A DNA stretch of 64,000 bases, taken from positions 156,501 to 220,500 of the forward strand of contig JAWPHD010001325.1 of assembly GCA_037043455.1 (NCBI GenBank), in the 5' to 3' direction. Made by a program: the position numbers and the translations under genes. Source of the DNA: Cyrtodaria siliqua (lineage: Eukaryota > Mollusca > Bivalvia > Adapedonta > Hiatellidae). The notes under the pieces were generated by a model. That model did not search any database. It was not told the DNA's origin and was given only the letters and a program-made list of their open reading frames with translations. Below are positions 36,406-47,903 of this stretch, one piece after another (within the stretch, counting starts at the first letter, position 1; each line of letters starts with the position of its first letter).

Positions 36406-36429
36406 GTTTAAGCACTGTTTGGTTGATAA

Positions 36430-37660
36430 TATGTCTAACATTTATCTTTTTAAATACCTATCTTCCCGGAATCCTCGTGATCCAGTGCTCCAGAAAGGGT
36501 CTTGTAAGATGTATACTATTTCTTTTCCCGTATATTTATATATGTTTGTAAAGTATAATGAATGAAGTGAAGTTATAGCTTTCATATGAAGCACGCAACA
36601 TTTATTTTATTTCATGAAGCAATTTTATAACAAATATATAATCGATTAAGTATTGCTGAAGTTCTATAACATATAATTTTACATTATTTAATTAATCAAT
36701 ATATTACTGAATATATGTGTGTGTATTCTTATTTATATATGTCTCGTCAATAAACATTGATATGTCCATGAACAACCATGGGCTAAGAACTTTAACAAAG
36801 ACTATTTCAAACAATTAATATAGAGGCGACCGTTAATTGATTTAGTTAATATATATTTTCACGAAATATGAAGTATGTAGGGCAAATGGTTGAACTTAAC
36901 AAAATAAATAAACCACCAGACAGAACATGGACGGAGGAATGGGCAAACGGTCAAGCGATACATTATATACCCTGACAATTGTCGTCAAGATGTTATAAAA
37001 TGAATAAAAGGTTGTTTGTTACCGACTGTGACTTTGAACATAAGGAACATGTGAGCTAAATGTTTATATTTACCCTATAAGAAAACGTACTAATATAAAG
37101 CAAACCAGCGCGTCAAGCGCTTAACTTCAACAAACACTCGCTTACAAACATCTACAAACCAAATCAGACAACATATATATTTTGGCTTTCATATTTAGTT
37201 TTCGACCCAGCATCTAAAAGAAACATATTGAAATACAGTTTAACTGATCCAACAAATGTATTTTGAAGAAATGTAAGGCACTACAGTTCTTATTTTCAAG
37301 TTATTGTCGTATAAACCACCTGATAACATCAAATTCAGCTTTCAACACTGTAAACTCGATTTGGTCATTTGCAAGTCGCGTGCATTATAATGTAAAATAC
37401 AAACAGGCAGTGTACAGTGTTATGGAGAATAAGTTCGTAAAATCACGATCATTTGCCAAATATGGGTTTCCACATCTACAAACCATCATGTATCTGTCTA
37501 CAAACTAGCGTGTTAATATCTACAAACTCAAATTTGATTCGCACTATTACCTACTATGGTATATAGCCTACACAAGATACATATAAAATACACTGAGAAC
37601 ACCTTACACAATATGCGAAAATAAGGACGACAACAACAGGATTTACAAAATCTACATTGA
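36430..37660. other. No recognisable gene
   Basis: AT-rich. 37480-37530 shares a small inverted dispersed repeat with 12360-12440. Nothing else. Confidence 0.4.
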
Positions 37661-37664
37661 AAAA

Positions 37665-38135
37665 TAGGTTTACAAGTCGAACAGGAAACGCAGCTTTCAC
37701 AGAAGGCAGTCAACCCAAGAACATACAAAAAGACAAACATGAATGGCAATGTTATTAAGGAATAAAGGCACATTATGTCACAAACACAAACAGGGTTTAC
37801 CATAGGGCTAACGCTTGGAACGGTCAGTAGCAAAAAAAGGTCGCTGGGATTTAAACCAGGTTCTAGGGTGCAACAACCCTCACACTTACTCTACTGTCAC
37901 CACAATAAAACGGGACAATGTAAATAAAGAAACCCCTGCCATGAAATATTCTCCAACCAAAAAGGCAGCATTAATAGGCAATATAAGTAAAACACGAAGA
38001 TGCTCGTGCATATATAAATACAAAAGCAATAGCATAGAAAGCCACAAAGCAGGTACTCAATGACTTGTTAGAAGCCATAGCAACAAGAGAATAAACCATT
38101 GAGGGTACGACAAGGCACGATTGCAGACAAACATC
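37665..38135 (-). repeat. Dispersed repeat B, copy 4
   Basis: Starts 'acaagtcgaacaggaaacgc', contains 'cttggaacggtcagtagc', 'taaaccaggttctagggtgc' and 'aaggcagcattaataggca', and ends near 'ttgagggtacgacaaggc'. It is the reverse complement of B at 50775-51205, with both ends recognisable. A further scrap of the B end ('aaatgcagctttcacagaac') lies at 38394-38413. Confidence 0.8.
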
Positions 38136-38449
38136 AAACATCACCGTCCTTTTAGGCTTTAGATACACGTCATCATAGGGTCCACAGCCTGTCCGATCAT
38201 CGCACAATTAAAGGGGAAAGCATAGTGGCGAGCTGTAAATGGGTCCACCATCAAGCATACAGTGCGATGCAAAATGATACGGTTATAACCTCTTTTTATA
38301 AACCTTTTAACAAGTTTAATATAGGTAGTATCAAAGTTATCATGACCATAGATATTACGAAGTTTGTAAGAACAAGTATAACATTCGAACTCGAAATGCA
38401 GCTTTCACAGAACACAGTAAACCCAAAAAATATTATCCAATAGAAAAAT

Positions 38450-39830
38450 AAGTAAATCACAAACTTCATGGCAAGTCCACATAGTGTAACTGTCCAAACT
38501 GTGTTAGTAAAAAACGCTTTAATATTGTTAAGGTCAAATATGTAGTATTTTCCATAGCAAAGTTTTTAAAAATGAGAGAAATAAGCTTGTCTTTGAATTA
38601 AATTGAATGTTGTTTAACGGCTCATCAACACAGTATAGGTTATTAAGAGCCGCCACAGAGAGAGGGGAAGGATACATAAGAATCCGGGAACCTGCGCTAC
38701 TCTTATTATCGACGTGCTCGGAGGATAGACCGATACACGGGACCGTCCGGTTTACGTCCACATCCGACGGATGAGGCTAAGAGAGCGTGTCTTGCCCAAG
38801 AACACACCGACGGAACTCAGTGGCACCACGCAGGAATGAACCCGGGGCCTCCGGTTACAAATCCGCCGCGCTACCGACTGCGCCACGCTTTTCTTTGATA
38901 CAGTCGTTTTGTAAAGTTGTATATAATGTGGAAAATTCATTAATACTTATAGATGAAGCTTGACGTTTATTGCAAATGTTATCAAGAACGTCGCTTGAAT
39001 TTTTAATAGACCAAAATAAACTAATCCCAGAGTTTTCATAAGCTTTAGCACAGTATTGTTTAACGTGATCTTTAACGACAGTAAAACAAGATGTGAAATG
39101 TTTGGAAATATTTGTTAGTGGTGCAATAACTAGAATTGGAAATAAAACGGGCTTTATATGGTTGTTTTTGTAGTTTGGGAATCCAGTACATCGTAAGTCT
39201 GTTTTGCTTTTCATCTATTCCAGCCTAGGAAATCTTGCACTGAGTGATATGCGGCGAAACAATATTATCTTCAGTAGTTTGCACCGGAGTATACGGATTA
39301 GTACTCCCGAGTTCCTGGGATAAAACATTGACGTAATGGAGGCGTCAAACAATAATTATATTATTATCGGCTTTATCAGCAGGAACTTATACAAACTCTG
39401 TTATGAAGTTCCTGGATTGCCGATTTTAAATTACGAAATGAAAACCTAGGTCTATTGGGAAGTAGGGAGGGGTTAGCAGTATAGAAGTTAATATGGGTAT
39501 CTATGATGTTAAAAGTAGTATTTTTCCAAGTAGAAAGGTAGTTAGTATCAGAATATTCTCTACGACACCATTAATCAAGGATTAAGTGAAGACCACGACA
39601 TGCATTAAAAATAATCACATTCCTTAGGAATAGCATAGAAAGCCATTCCTTTGGGTGTTATTTACTATATCAAGGTCAGAGACAATTTTGTTGTAGTTGA
39701 AAATCATATTTCTAATTGTTTTTTTGTACTTATAAGAAATTAAAGGATTTTTGGAAATTTTTAAATCTTTGAAGTTTACAAAGACGTGTTATAGCTTTTT
39801 ATAATTGAAAACAAATTAAAAGGGCATGAA
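38450..39830 (-). pseudogene. Reverse-transcriptase pseudogene interrupted by a SINE
   Basis: Reading the minus strand downward from about 39760: KKTIRNMIFNYNKIVSDLDI, then (39370-39160) DNNIIIV, HYVNVLSQELGS, MYWIPKLQKQPYKARFISNS. After a frame change (39150-38890) it reads ISKHFTSCFTVVKDHVKQYC, SGISLFWSIKNSSDVLDN and INEFSTLYTTLQNDCIKE. It resumes after the SINE as KDKLISLIFKNF (38590-38555). These are the N-terminal and fingers segments of an invertebrate retroelement RT family whose canonical phrases are 'YWIPKLHKNPYKARFI', 'GI..FWSIKNS.DVL' and 'FSTLYTTLPH..IKDKL'. The palm with the catalytic DD is absent here, but 52075-52570 carries that part from another copy. Several stops make it dead. 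Lineage not assigned. Confidence 0.75.
38597..38888 (-). mobile_element. tRNA-derived SINE (family S1), copy b
   Basis: Reverse complement of the SINE at 1032-1361 over its full length: tRNA-like head with 'gcgtggcgcagtcggtagcg', 'ttgggcaagacacgctctc', 'gtgttgatgagccgttaaac' and a short 'attcaattt' tail. Imperfect target-site copies ttgtctttga (38587-38596) and ttttctttga (38889-38898) flank it. It splits the RT pseudogene exactly between ...IKE and KDKL.... Confidence 0.8.
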
Positions 39831-39984
39831 GAAATGTAAGCTTGCATATCATTTCGAAGTTTAAATGCGTAGTTAACATATTTAGATCAGTGTATAATTG
39901 TTCTGTTCGAGTTATTATATATTAACGCATTACATATGTTTATCGTGGGCCATCTGCCAAAAAAGGGTTTATATAATATACAAT

Positions 39985-40116
39985 TATGGACTTTTCAGCT
40001 GTTATACATGATGTGATATGCACCAAAAAAATCATTATTGACCGAGGCGATAGCCGAGGTCAATAATGATTTTTTGGTGCATATCAACATCATGTATAAC
40101 AGCTGAAAAGTCCATA
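39985..40116. repeat. Near-perfect long inverted repeat (hairpin)
   Basis: 'tatggacttttcagctgtta', 'tacatgatgtgatatgcacc', 'aaaaaaatcattattgacc' is mirrored as its reverse complement to 40116, with one or two mismatches over about 58 bp. The centre is only about 15 bases (gaggcgatagccgag). Such a short loop makes a strong cruciform or dsRNA candidate. Confidence 0.95.
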
Positions 40117-40144
40117 ACTGTTTTATTATATAACCCTCAATTTA

Positions 40145-40245
40145 CAATTATATAAAACAGGTCAATATCAATTTTTTTTTTATATAAAACAGGTCAATAT
40201 CAAAAAAACAGGTCAATATCAAAAAAACAGGTCAATATCGCTAGA
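40145..40245. repeat. Short tandem 'aaaacaggtcaatatc' repeats
   Basis: The phrase 'aaacaggtcaatatc' occurs four times, with poly(A) or AT-rich spacers of 3-18 bp. The 'ggtcaat' part also ends the hairpin arm just upstream, so the tandem may have been seeded from it. Confidence 0.8.
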
Positions 40246-40349
40246 TATTTTTTCTAAAAAATTACTTTTTAGCCAATGAAAACGCGTCTATTTATAGGTT
40301 ATATAATAACAATAGTTATGTTATATCCGAGGCATACATTGCATATATA

Positions 40350-41920
40350 GGCAGATGATATTTGATAATATAGCCATGTACTTAAAATACCTGGACCTAC
40401 CTTAGTAGGAACGTTTAAGTGAACATGCAGTCGTTTGCTTTTGTAAATGTTGACATATTGCAACTACAGTCTTGCTGAATGTTATGACATTTAGTTGTCA
40501 GTGTATCATATTGTGACGCTTACAATAGTAACCACATCCGTATGTGTGCAGAAACACGTACTTTAAAATAAGCTCCATATTACATATCGCATAGCGTCTG
40601 CGGTATTAAAGCATTACTCGCTGTAGTATTTGAGGTAGTTAGACGAAGTATTTCGTGAAAGAGAATTTACAAAACCATTCTGTTTGCATATAACTGTAGT
40701 TTCATTACGTGGTCCGAGTATTAACTTTCATACCCCATCCAATCCATTATCCAGGAAGAGAAAACGGGGTTGGCTGGGGTATGAAATAAAACCTTAATTT
40801 CGGTCTAAAATGTTTGCATATTGTAAAATTAAAACATTTAATAGGCAATTTTAAACGGGTTATCGCATTATTTCAGTAAAAAACATGTTTTATACGTGTT
40901 GTATTGTCGACATATCTGTTACAAAATCCTGCTAATATAAGTTTTACCATCGCTTAAAGGAATTAAGTCGGGACCATGTAATGTGTTTGATTGCGGCTGT
41001 CGCTCTGTTACACTCCAAACATGTTATGATGTGAAGTGGTTCTAAAGATGAAGTATCTACTGCAGGTATTGGAAAGAAAGCGCCTCGCAAATATCATTAC
41101 ACTAGCGCCTTGTATTACCGTTGCGTTACGTAGCGGTATAGCCTACATGATCTTTAATAGTGAATTGACTCTGACAGACAAGATCGTGCGATAATGTAAA
41201 GGCTAATACAACATGGCAATATGATAATACCGGTATTTCAATGCTTTCTTTGATACATTAAAAAATAAAGCAACCGTTATATTTGAACAATCTGATGGAT
41301 ACCTTACATATGAAATAAAAAAGTAAGTTACCGTTTATATTAATTTAGCATTTATACATTTGCTGAACCGTCTATTTTACTAGTCTTATACATGTAACGT
41401 GTATACGCATATTAATACATAATACTGAATTGACAATGCATCTACTGAAACACTGTTCTTGACAAGTAAAAGGCAAACTGTTTCAGTTCAACTTGTTACA
41501 TGAAAATATATGAGAGCTTTAGTTAATACATATGTGGTTTAAATACAGAATGACAATTGAAACATGATCGCAAATAATAATATTAGTTATAGGTTTACAT
41601 GTATTTTGTAAAACGCGTGTTAATTGTGCATTGTTATTGACATCGTTTATCACACGTTTTTATTTTATATAATTATATTCCCAAGTTGTTTGCTCTTTTC
41701 CGTAATTGTTGTAATCAACCTGATCCCGCAAACCAAAAGGCATATACATAACGGTACTAATGTATAATGATACGAATTGTTTACCTCTTTTTTTAAAACG
41801 TTTCGACTCTGTTACAGTATAATCATCCCGTTTTTGCTAGATGGTTTACTTGCAAATTGCTACTATCAACCAGAATCAGTCAAACAAATGTTACCGCACT
41901 TTTTCAGATTGAGTACTTAT
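40350..41920 (+). repeat. Dispersed repeat A, copy 3, interrupted by element D1
   Basis: Matches copies 1 and 2 in order: 'tagccatgta', 'aggaacgtttaa..gaacatg', 'catatcgcatagcgtctgc', 'attactcgctgtagtatttg', 'gttacac.ccaaacatgtta', 'tatgtggtttaaatac' and 'tctgttacagtata'. Continuity with the other copies is restored if 40703-40983 is removed. Confidence 0.65.
40703..40983 (+). mobile_element. MITE-like element D, copy 1 (281 bp)
   Basis: Ends cattacgtggtccgag and cgggaccatgtaatg are terminal inverted repeats. The interior has 'ctttcataccccatccaa', 'ggggtatgaaataaaacctt', 'aaaattaaaacatttaatag' and 'tcctgctaatataag'. Equivalent elements of 280 and 277 bp lie at 46285-46564 (reverse) and 50275-50551. 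No target-site duplication is obvious. Confidence 0.85.
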
Positions 41921-41924
41921 GGTT

Positions 41925-43970
41925 CTTACATACGTTGTAGATCTATACCATTATGTTTATTCAAGTGTTACATGAAATCATTGCATACTAAAGGACCAGT
42001 ATTAACAATTCTTTATCATTCGATTACATCTATTTTTTATTAAGTTTGTGTCTGTATAAACTTGGACGAATCACACATAAATTAAATGGGAAGTGTAGAA
42101 TTAATACTAAAATCAGCACGAAAATGCCTAAAAACTAAGGAATTCATACATAAGAGTAAACGCATGTAAATCAAGATAAAATGTAGACTAACGCGCAATA
42201 AAAGTTGTTCCTCAAATGGTATATACATTGATAAAACGTTAATTAAAGAACAAAATGTTTTAATGCGATTGGAATTGTAGTTTAGGATTTTTGTACAGAA
42301 CTTAATACTAATTGAAAACTACTGGCTAAAACGGAATGGCAAAGAACTACTGTTATAATGACAATAATTCTTTTTCTGATGAAATGCACATATAACATTC
42401 ATTATTTCACACCTGTATATATCTAACCAATCTCCTTCTGTCTTCTTTTTACCCATTTGACAATCCCATATTTCCACTATTGTACTTAAAACAAAAAATA
42501 TGGAGTCCAAAAAATCCATATTCCGTATTTGTACTATGTGATTATACTTGGGTCCAAAAAGTCCATATTCCGTATTTGTACTATGAGAAGATAACTCTAA
42601 CAGTAAAAATTAACGAGTGATTCATGATTTACCTCACGACTTTATTTGAGTTGAAATTGAATTAAAACAGTACTGTTTTGATACTGTACGTGTGTTTTTC
42701 AAATTATATTTTGTACAGCTAATACATGTTGAAATATGTATTGGTTTACTGTGTTCAATTAAGAACAGACGTATCAAGTTGGAATTCAAATGTACAATGT
42801 TTGGTTAGTTTAGTGAGGTTTAGTGAGGTTTCGCCTAGTCCAAATAGAGATTATGTCTGCTGGGTACTCATCCAATAGAATTCAGTTTTGTAATCAACAC
42901 TATTAAAAAAACTAATATTATACATTGATGCAGGTTGTCAAATTAATTGTTCACCATCAAAATACTTATTGTACTAAAGTTCTAAAGGTTGTCTTGTGTT
43001 TTTGCTTATGATATACATTTCATAAACATCAATACGTATACAATAACTGCCGGTATTGTTCAGCCATGCTATAACTGACAAATTCGGCAGTTATACCACG
43101 GTGTACGCAACGACATTTTCTAGAAATCATTACAGCTATGGTAAAAAATGTGTATAGCATAGTTGTTTTGTATATGCGATTTATACTGCAAGCTCGAGGC
43201 TAAGACCATCAACAATCAGTATAAAGGGCATAACTTGTTATACTTTAAATATTACATATGGAATATAATAGTGTTTGTTAACGAATAATGTCCACCATTG
43301 TTGTAGTAATATCAATCAACACATTTAACTCTTAAACATCACATGAACATGTATTGATATACATATATTTAAAATCGCTACTAAGTTGTATGTAAAAATA
43401 AGTATTATTTGCAAGACGTAGATACTATTTTTACCACTGCGTGATTGCACGGGGAAATGAGGTAAATCTGAATAGTATAGCTGCACAACTATTGCCAGAT
43501 AATTGATCAATACATTTACATGTGGATTACTTTACCTGTTCAAAGTTTTCTACGTCATCATATAACATCTTATTTCTCGCTTTCCACAGATATTGCTATG
43601 TGTCAATTGTAAATATATATTGGTGTGTATTGATTTCGATTTAAATAAACATAAACATGTTCATGAAACTAAACATGGCCGGCGAACTTTAAGTACTGAC
43701 TGGCCGCTGTAAAATGTTGTCCGGGCAACACATGAGTGTAGTGTGTTTATTACTGGCACTTTTGGGTTAATACATCCAAATATGTGTGGCCTTAAGGTAG
43801 AATATCATTGAAGATGGAGAAGTTTTACATCCTGTATGACTTCTTTGTGTTTATTGCTTCCCAGGGTTCCCATTTTGATTCATAAAAAAACGTGTTGGAA
43901 AAAGCATAGAGGAGTTAATACACCAAACTAGTCACACACCACTACTTAATACGTTAGTCACAAACACAGT
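41925..43970. other. No supported gene
   Basis: Includes a two-copy 47-bp tandem (42505-42588, 'gtccaaaaa.tccatattcc' then 'gtatttgtactatg'). Otherwise AT-rich sequence without coding or RNA signatures. Confidence 0.4.
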
Positions 43971-43974
43971 CGTA

Positions 43975-44160
43975 TAAACATGATAGACCCAAACAACATT
44001 CATGTATAACAACAGTAATGTATAACATCAGTCATTTACATAGTTCCAAACAACATCCATGTATAACAACAGTAATTTATAACATCAGTCATTTACATAG
44101 TTCCGAACAACATCAATTTATAACAACGGTTATGTAAATGATAGAACCAAACAACAGTAT
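43975..44160. repeat. Approximately 57-bp tandem repeat, 2-3 copies
   Basis: Units contain 'aacatcagtcatttacatag', 'ttccaaacaacatccatgta' and 'taacaacagtaat'. They are related in wording to the 73-bp array at 44805-45297 ('tataacaacagtcatttaca'). Confidence 0.75.
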
Positions 44161-44214
44161 TGCATAGTTTACGCTCATACTATATATTGTAATTATAAAA
44201 CAATGTTGTTTACA

Positions 44215-44345
44215 TATTAGTATGTGGTTTTTTCTTTGTATTTCTTTTTGTTTTCATTGCCCTTTTGTTACAGAACAAACAAATCACTATGTTGAAGTGT
44301 TTCTAAGGATGGTGTATTAAAGTGCGATAGACTCAAATGATAATC
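44215..44345 (+). repeat. Repeat A fragment between tandem arrays
   Basis: 'ttttgttacagaacaaacaa', 'gttgaagtgtttctaaggat' match the middle of repeat A. Confidence 0.6.
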
Positions 44346-44489
44346 AGTTTTGTATTATTTGTTATTTGTGTCTTCAAATATCACTGTCTGTCATTATTAT
44401 ATTATGATATTTGTACCTCACGGGCAGATGCCTATTTGATTTGAAATAAAATATTATATTCTATTCTATAATATATTACTACATCTGTG

Positions 44490-44805
44490 TTTGTACAGAG
44501 GCGTGTACTTAAAATAAGCTGATATACCCCTTGCTGCATATCGCACAGCGTCTACAGTATGTTAATATTGCTCCCTCTAGCACCTGGGTATATCAGACGA
44601 AGTATTAAGACTCAAAGAGACGAAAGAGTAATTATAAAACATTGTTGTTTACATATTAGTGTGTGTTTCTTTCTTTCTTTTTGTATTTCTTTTTTTTTTC
44701 ATTGCGCTTGTTCTTTTGTTACACAACAAACAAATCACTATGTTGAATTGTTTCTAAGGATGGTGTAGCCAGGTACTGGAATTAAAGTGCGTCGAAAATA
44801 CCAGC
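44490..44805 (+). repeat. Repeat A fragment abutting the 73-bp array
   Basis: 'gcatatcgcacagcgtctac', 'attgctccctctagcacctg', 'ttgttacacaacaaacaaat', 'tttctaaggatggtgta' and 'caggtactggaat' follow repeat A order. At 'aataccagcg' the sequence passes directly into the 73-bp tandem array instead of the usual A continuation 'attacactggtgcc'. Confidence 0.7.
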
Positions 44806-45297
44806 GGTCATGTATAACAACAGTCATTTACACGATAGTCCCAGACAACAGTTTATAAACATGCCAGACCCAAACAAAAGTTATGTATAACAACAGACAT
44901 TTACACGATAGACCCAGACAACAGTTTATAAACATGCCAGACCCAAACAAAAGTTATGTATAACAACAGTCATTTACACGACAGACCCAGACAACAGTTT
45001 ATAATTATGCCAGACCCAAACAAAAGTTATGTATAACAACAGTCATTTACACGATAGACCCAGACAACAGTTTATTAACATGCCAGACCCAAACAAAAGT
45101 TATGTATAACAACAGTCATTTACACGACAGACCCAGTCAACAGTTTATAAACATGCCAGACCCAAACAAAAGTCATGTATAACAACAGTCATTTACACGA
45201 TAGACCCAGACAACAGTCTATAAACATGCCAGACCCAAACAAAAGTTATGTATAACAACAGGCATTTACACGATAGACCCAGACAACAGTCAACATG
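44805..45297. repeat. 73-bp tandem repeat, about 6.5 copies
   Basis: The phrase catgccagacccaaacaaaa starts at 44860, 44933 and (as tatgcc) 45006, then continues at the same 73-bp step. The rest of the unit is 'gttatgtataacaacagtca', 'tttacacgatagacccagac' and 'aacagtttataaa'. Copies are very similar, so the array is young. Confidence 0.95.
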
Positions 45298-45299
45298 TA

Positions 45300-46280
45300 T
45301 CTACTTCCTTGTTAAACACGCTAGTTTCAAAGAACAATCATGGACAATCATAGTCACAAACAATAGTCAAAAACCCAACAGGGACCAGTTTACAATTATA
45401 TCTTAACATGTAATAGTTAATTGTTCCGAAAGAGGACATATTCGATTCAAAAAACGAAACGCCAAGACCGGGTCCGACAAATCACATGCCCGGAGCCCGC
45501 GGGCTACCACAAGTTGATGTCCGGGCTACCATACATTTCATTTCTATACTGACTATAGAGAGTCAGTCGGGCTACTACAAATTTGCATTTGTAGTAGCCC
45601 GTCAAAACCAGACTTGAGCTTTTTTTACAGCTAATTATTCAAGATAAGATTTAAATTCGCGCGTCCCCGCAATGGAAGAATGCTTTCATTCCCCAGATAA
45701 CTTTAAAAAATCAAAATGCCCCCACCCCACTTTCGACACTAACCCAATGAAGAATGAGACCGCCTCAAGCATTCCGGATCACAAAGTTCAATTTCTGGTA
45801 GCCCTGTGGGCTACCATAACCATTCTAGATTTTTCCGACCTTGCAAGAGGAATGCATTTTCAGCTAACCTTTGTAAAAAACGAGAGCTTGAACCGAATGT
45901 GTTCCAGAAATAAGCGCAAACACAAATATACAAATACAGTAGAGATGTATGTTTTAAATACGCATTCAATTATTCGGGTATTCTATATTTCTTTCGATTG
46001 GTAATAACAAACGGACGATAAATGCTGAGCAAATGATATATACATGCAGTTGCTTTAGATGCAGTATTATGCAATGCATGTTTTTTTGCATTATGGAATA
46101 TTATAGTAGTTAATTATGAACTTAGACGATCGTTTATTACTACCGAAACGAATTCCGTAGACAATAAAATGCAAAAAGAATGCAGATACTCAGTATAAAC
46201 GCAATTCAAAGCTCAATAGAAGGCAAACGAAATTTATAATTAGATTCCTTTAACGGGTTAGATCAATGCTTATGCGAACA
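45300..46280. other. No supported gene; hairpin-rich patch
   Basis: 45568-45601 is a perfect inverted repeat (cgggctactacaaat, ttgc loop, complement), next to 'gactatagagagtc' and further 'gtagccc/gggctac' pairs to 45815. No coding motif in the 45672-46004 frame. Confidence 0.5.
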
Positions 46281-46284
46281 TTTT

Positions 46285-46564
46285 CATTACGTGGTCCCGC
46301 CTTAATTCCATTAAGTGATGGTAAGTGAGGGGAAAGCTTATATTAGCAGGATTTTATAACGGATATTTCAACAATAAAACACGTTGAAAAACGTATTTTA
46401 CTGAACAAATGCGATGACCTGTTTACAGTTACCTATTAAATGTTTTAATATTACAATGTGCAGACTTTTAAAGCCAAAATTAAGGTTTTATTTCATACCC
46501 CAGCTAACTCTATTTTCCCTTCTTTGAGAAGGGGGATGAAAGTTAGTACTCGGTCCACGTAATG
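46285..46564 (-). mobile_element. MITE-like element D, copy 2 (280 bp)
   Basis: Reverse orientation of element D: cattacgtggtcccgc at the left and cggtccacgtaatg at the right, with the complement of the same interior between. Immediately followed by SINE S2a. Confidence 0.85.
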
Positions 46565-46567
46565 CAT

Positions 46568-46770
46568 GTGGAGTGCGTGGTCTTGTGGTAGAGCGCCGAA
46601 TTCTAGATCGAGAGATCGTGGGTTCGATCCTCGCCGCGGCCGCGTTATTTATCCTTGAACAAGATAACTAATCCACTTTGCTTAGTACTGGTTCTACCCA
46701 GGAAGCCATAGAGAATGATTAATCTAAGTTGTAAGAACTTGTTTCGCAATCGATGAGAAAATAAATATGT
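46568..46770 (+). mobile_element. tRNA-derived SINE (family S2), copy a
   Basis: The tRNA-like head (about 46572-46643) has 'tggtcttgtggtagagcg' (A-box region) and 'gggttcgatcctcgcc' (B box). The body has 'gttatttatccttgaacaag', 'ataactaatccactttgctt' and 'agtactggttctacccagga'. The same body and head occur reversed at 53505-53668. Its 3' end is not sharply defined. Confidence 0.65.
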
Positions 46771-46779
46771 TTAAACGTA

Positions 46780-47285
46780 ATGCATGGTATTCGGACCTGA
46801 TCACGTGTGTATAGTTGATGGGTATTGAGTGGGCGTAGCCATTAATATTTCTAATTAAATAACGGTTGGTTCTTTTTATCTATGGTATCATGTCGTTTAG
46901 AGCAGACGCCTTTAACAAATGTAAACTTGGCAAGACTCCGTGTATTGAAATTAGAGGTATACAGTTTGCAAAGACTGGGCAGGTAATGTTGTGTTTCTGA
47001 AAACCTGTGGGGTTTCCATATGTGCATGCTGCAACACGCATACATGAGTAGATTCTTTGTTTTGGAGACTGATGAACTCAAAGGTGAGCTGGAAACAGAA
47101 GAATAAACATATCACAGATACTTAATTTATTGGAGACGTGTATGTCAATATCCAAATGGCAATGGACTTGCCCAGAATATCGACGCACAAAGTCAGGGGT
47201 GATCCGTTAGTAAATGAGTAATTGCTATACCAATAATATACATAGTATAGGATAACGGGACTATGAGTCGGGTAATATGGACAAC
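46780..47285. other. No recognisable feature
   Basis: No coding frame with family features and no resolved repeat. Confidence 0.35.
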
Positions 47286-47289
47286 TTAA

Positions 47290-47433
47290 TAGAAGGACTG
47301 AACTATCTCTAGTGTACTTTGATCGTGCAAGAATACTCCCGAGAAACGTATATATTATGTATTCGATAGGCGCCACTTCTACTGTATCTACAATGGTTGT
47401 CAAATGTACGTATTCTTTCAACAGAGTAAGATG
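47290..47433 (+). repeat. Possible repeat F, copy 3
   Basis: Blocks 'gtactttgatcgtgcaagaa', 'cccgagaaacgta' and 'tattatgtattcgat' resemble 11560-11640, in the same position relative to the following cacgcac/(CA)n microsatellite. The match is weaker than that between copies 1 and 2. Confidence 0.35.
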
Positions 47434-47601
47434 TACACACACGCACGCACGCACGCACGACCGTACGAAAGCTGGACGCACGCACGAACGAACACAGGCA
47501 CACACAAACACACACACACACACATACAGGCACACATACATACATACATACATACATACATACATACATACACACATACATACATACATACATACATACA
47601 T

Positions 47602-47640
<39 letters not shown>

Positions 47641-47658
47641 CATACATACATACATATA
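47434..47658. repeat. (CACG)n / (CA)n / (CATA)n compound microsatellite
   Basis: cacgcacgcacg, then 'cacacaaacacacac', then long (catacata)n blocks separated by 'cacacataca', ending (ca)n. Open frames across it are Tyr/Val/Cys or His/Thr low-complexity. Confidence 0.95.
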
Positions 47659-47903
47659 TACATTTAACTGTCTCGAACCAAAGCACCGTTGTATTTTATT
47701 TGTATGGCGGTAAACACAGTTGTCTTTTAAATGTACATATATTTGTTTGTTTATTTGTTTTAACGTCATTTTCAGCACATTTTAGGCTATAAACGGCGGT
47801 TGAGTTTAGTGCAGGAGGCAAACCATCGTCGTATTCCTTAGTGGAACGAGTATTGTATACCTCCCGCCATGCGTAAGAATCGACACATTATCTCTTTCAG
47901 ATC

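Noticed and set aside
45672..46004. 110-codon frame beginning MEECFHSPDNFKKSK
   Set aside because: No domain, no neighbours, average AT-rich composition; length expected by chance in 64 kb.
46572..46643. Functional tRNA gene
   Set aside because: Head of SINE S2, body follows directly and the pair is duplicated at 53.5 kb.
47122..47778. 218-codon and 125-codon Tyr/Val/Cys-rich frames
   Set aside because: Product of the (CATA)n/(CA)n microsatellite.
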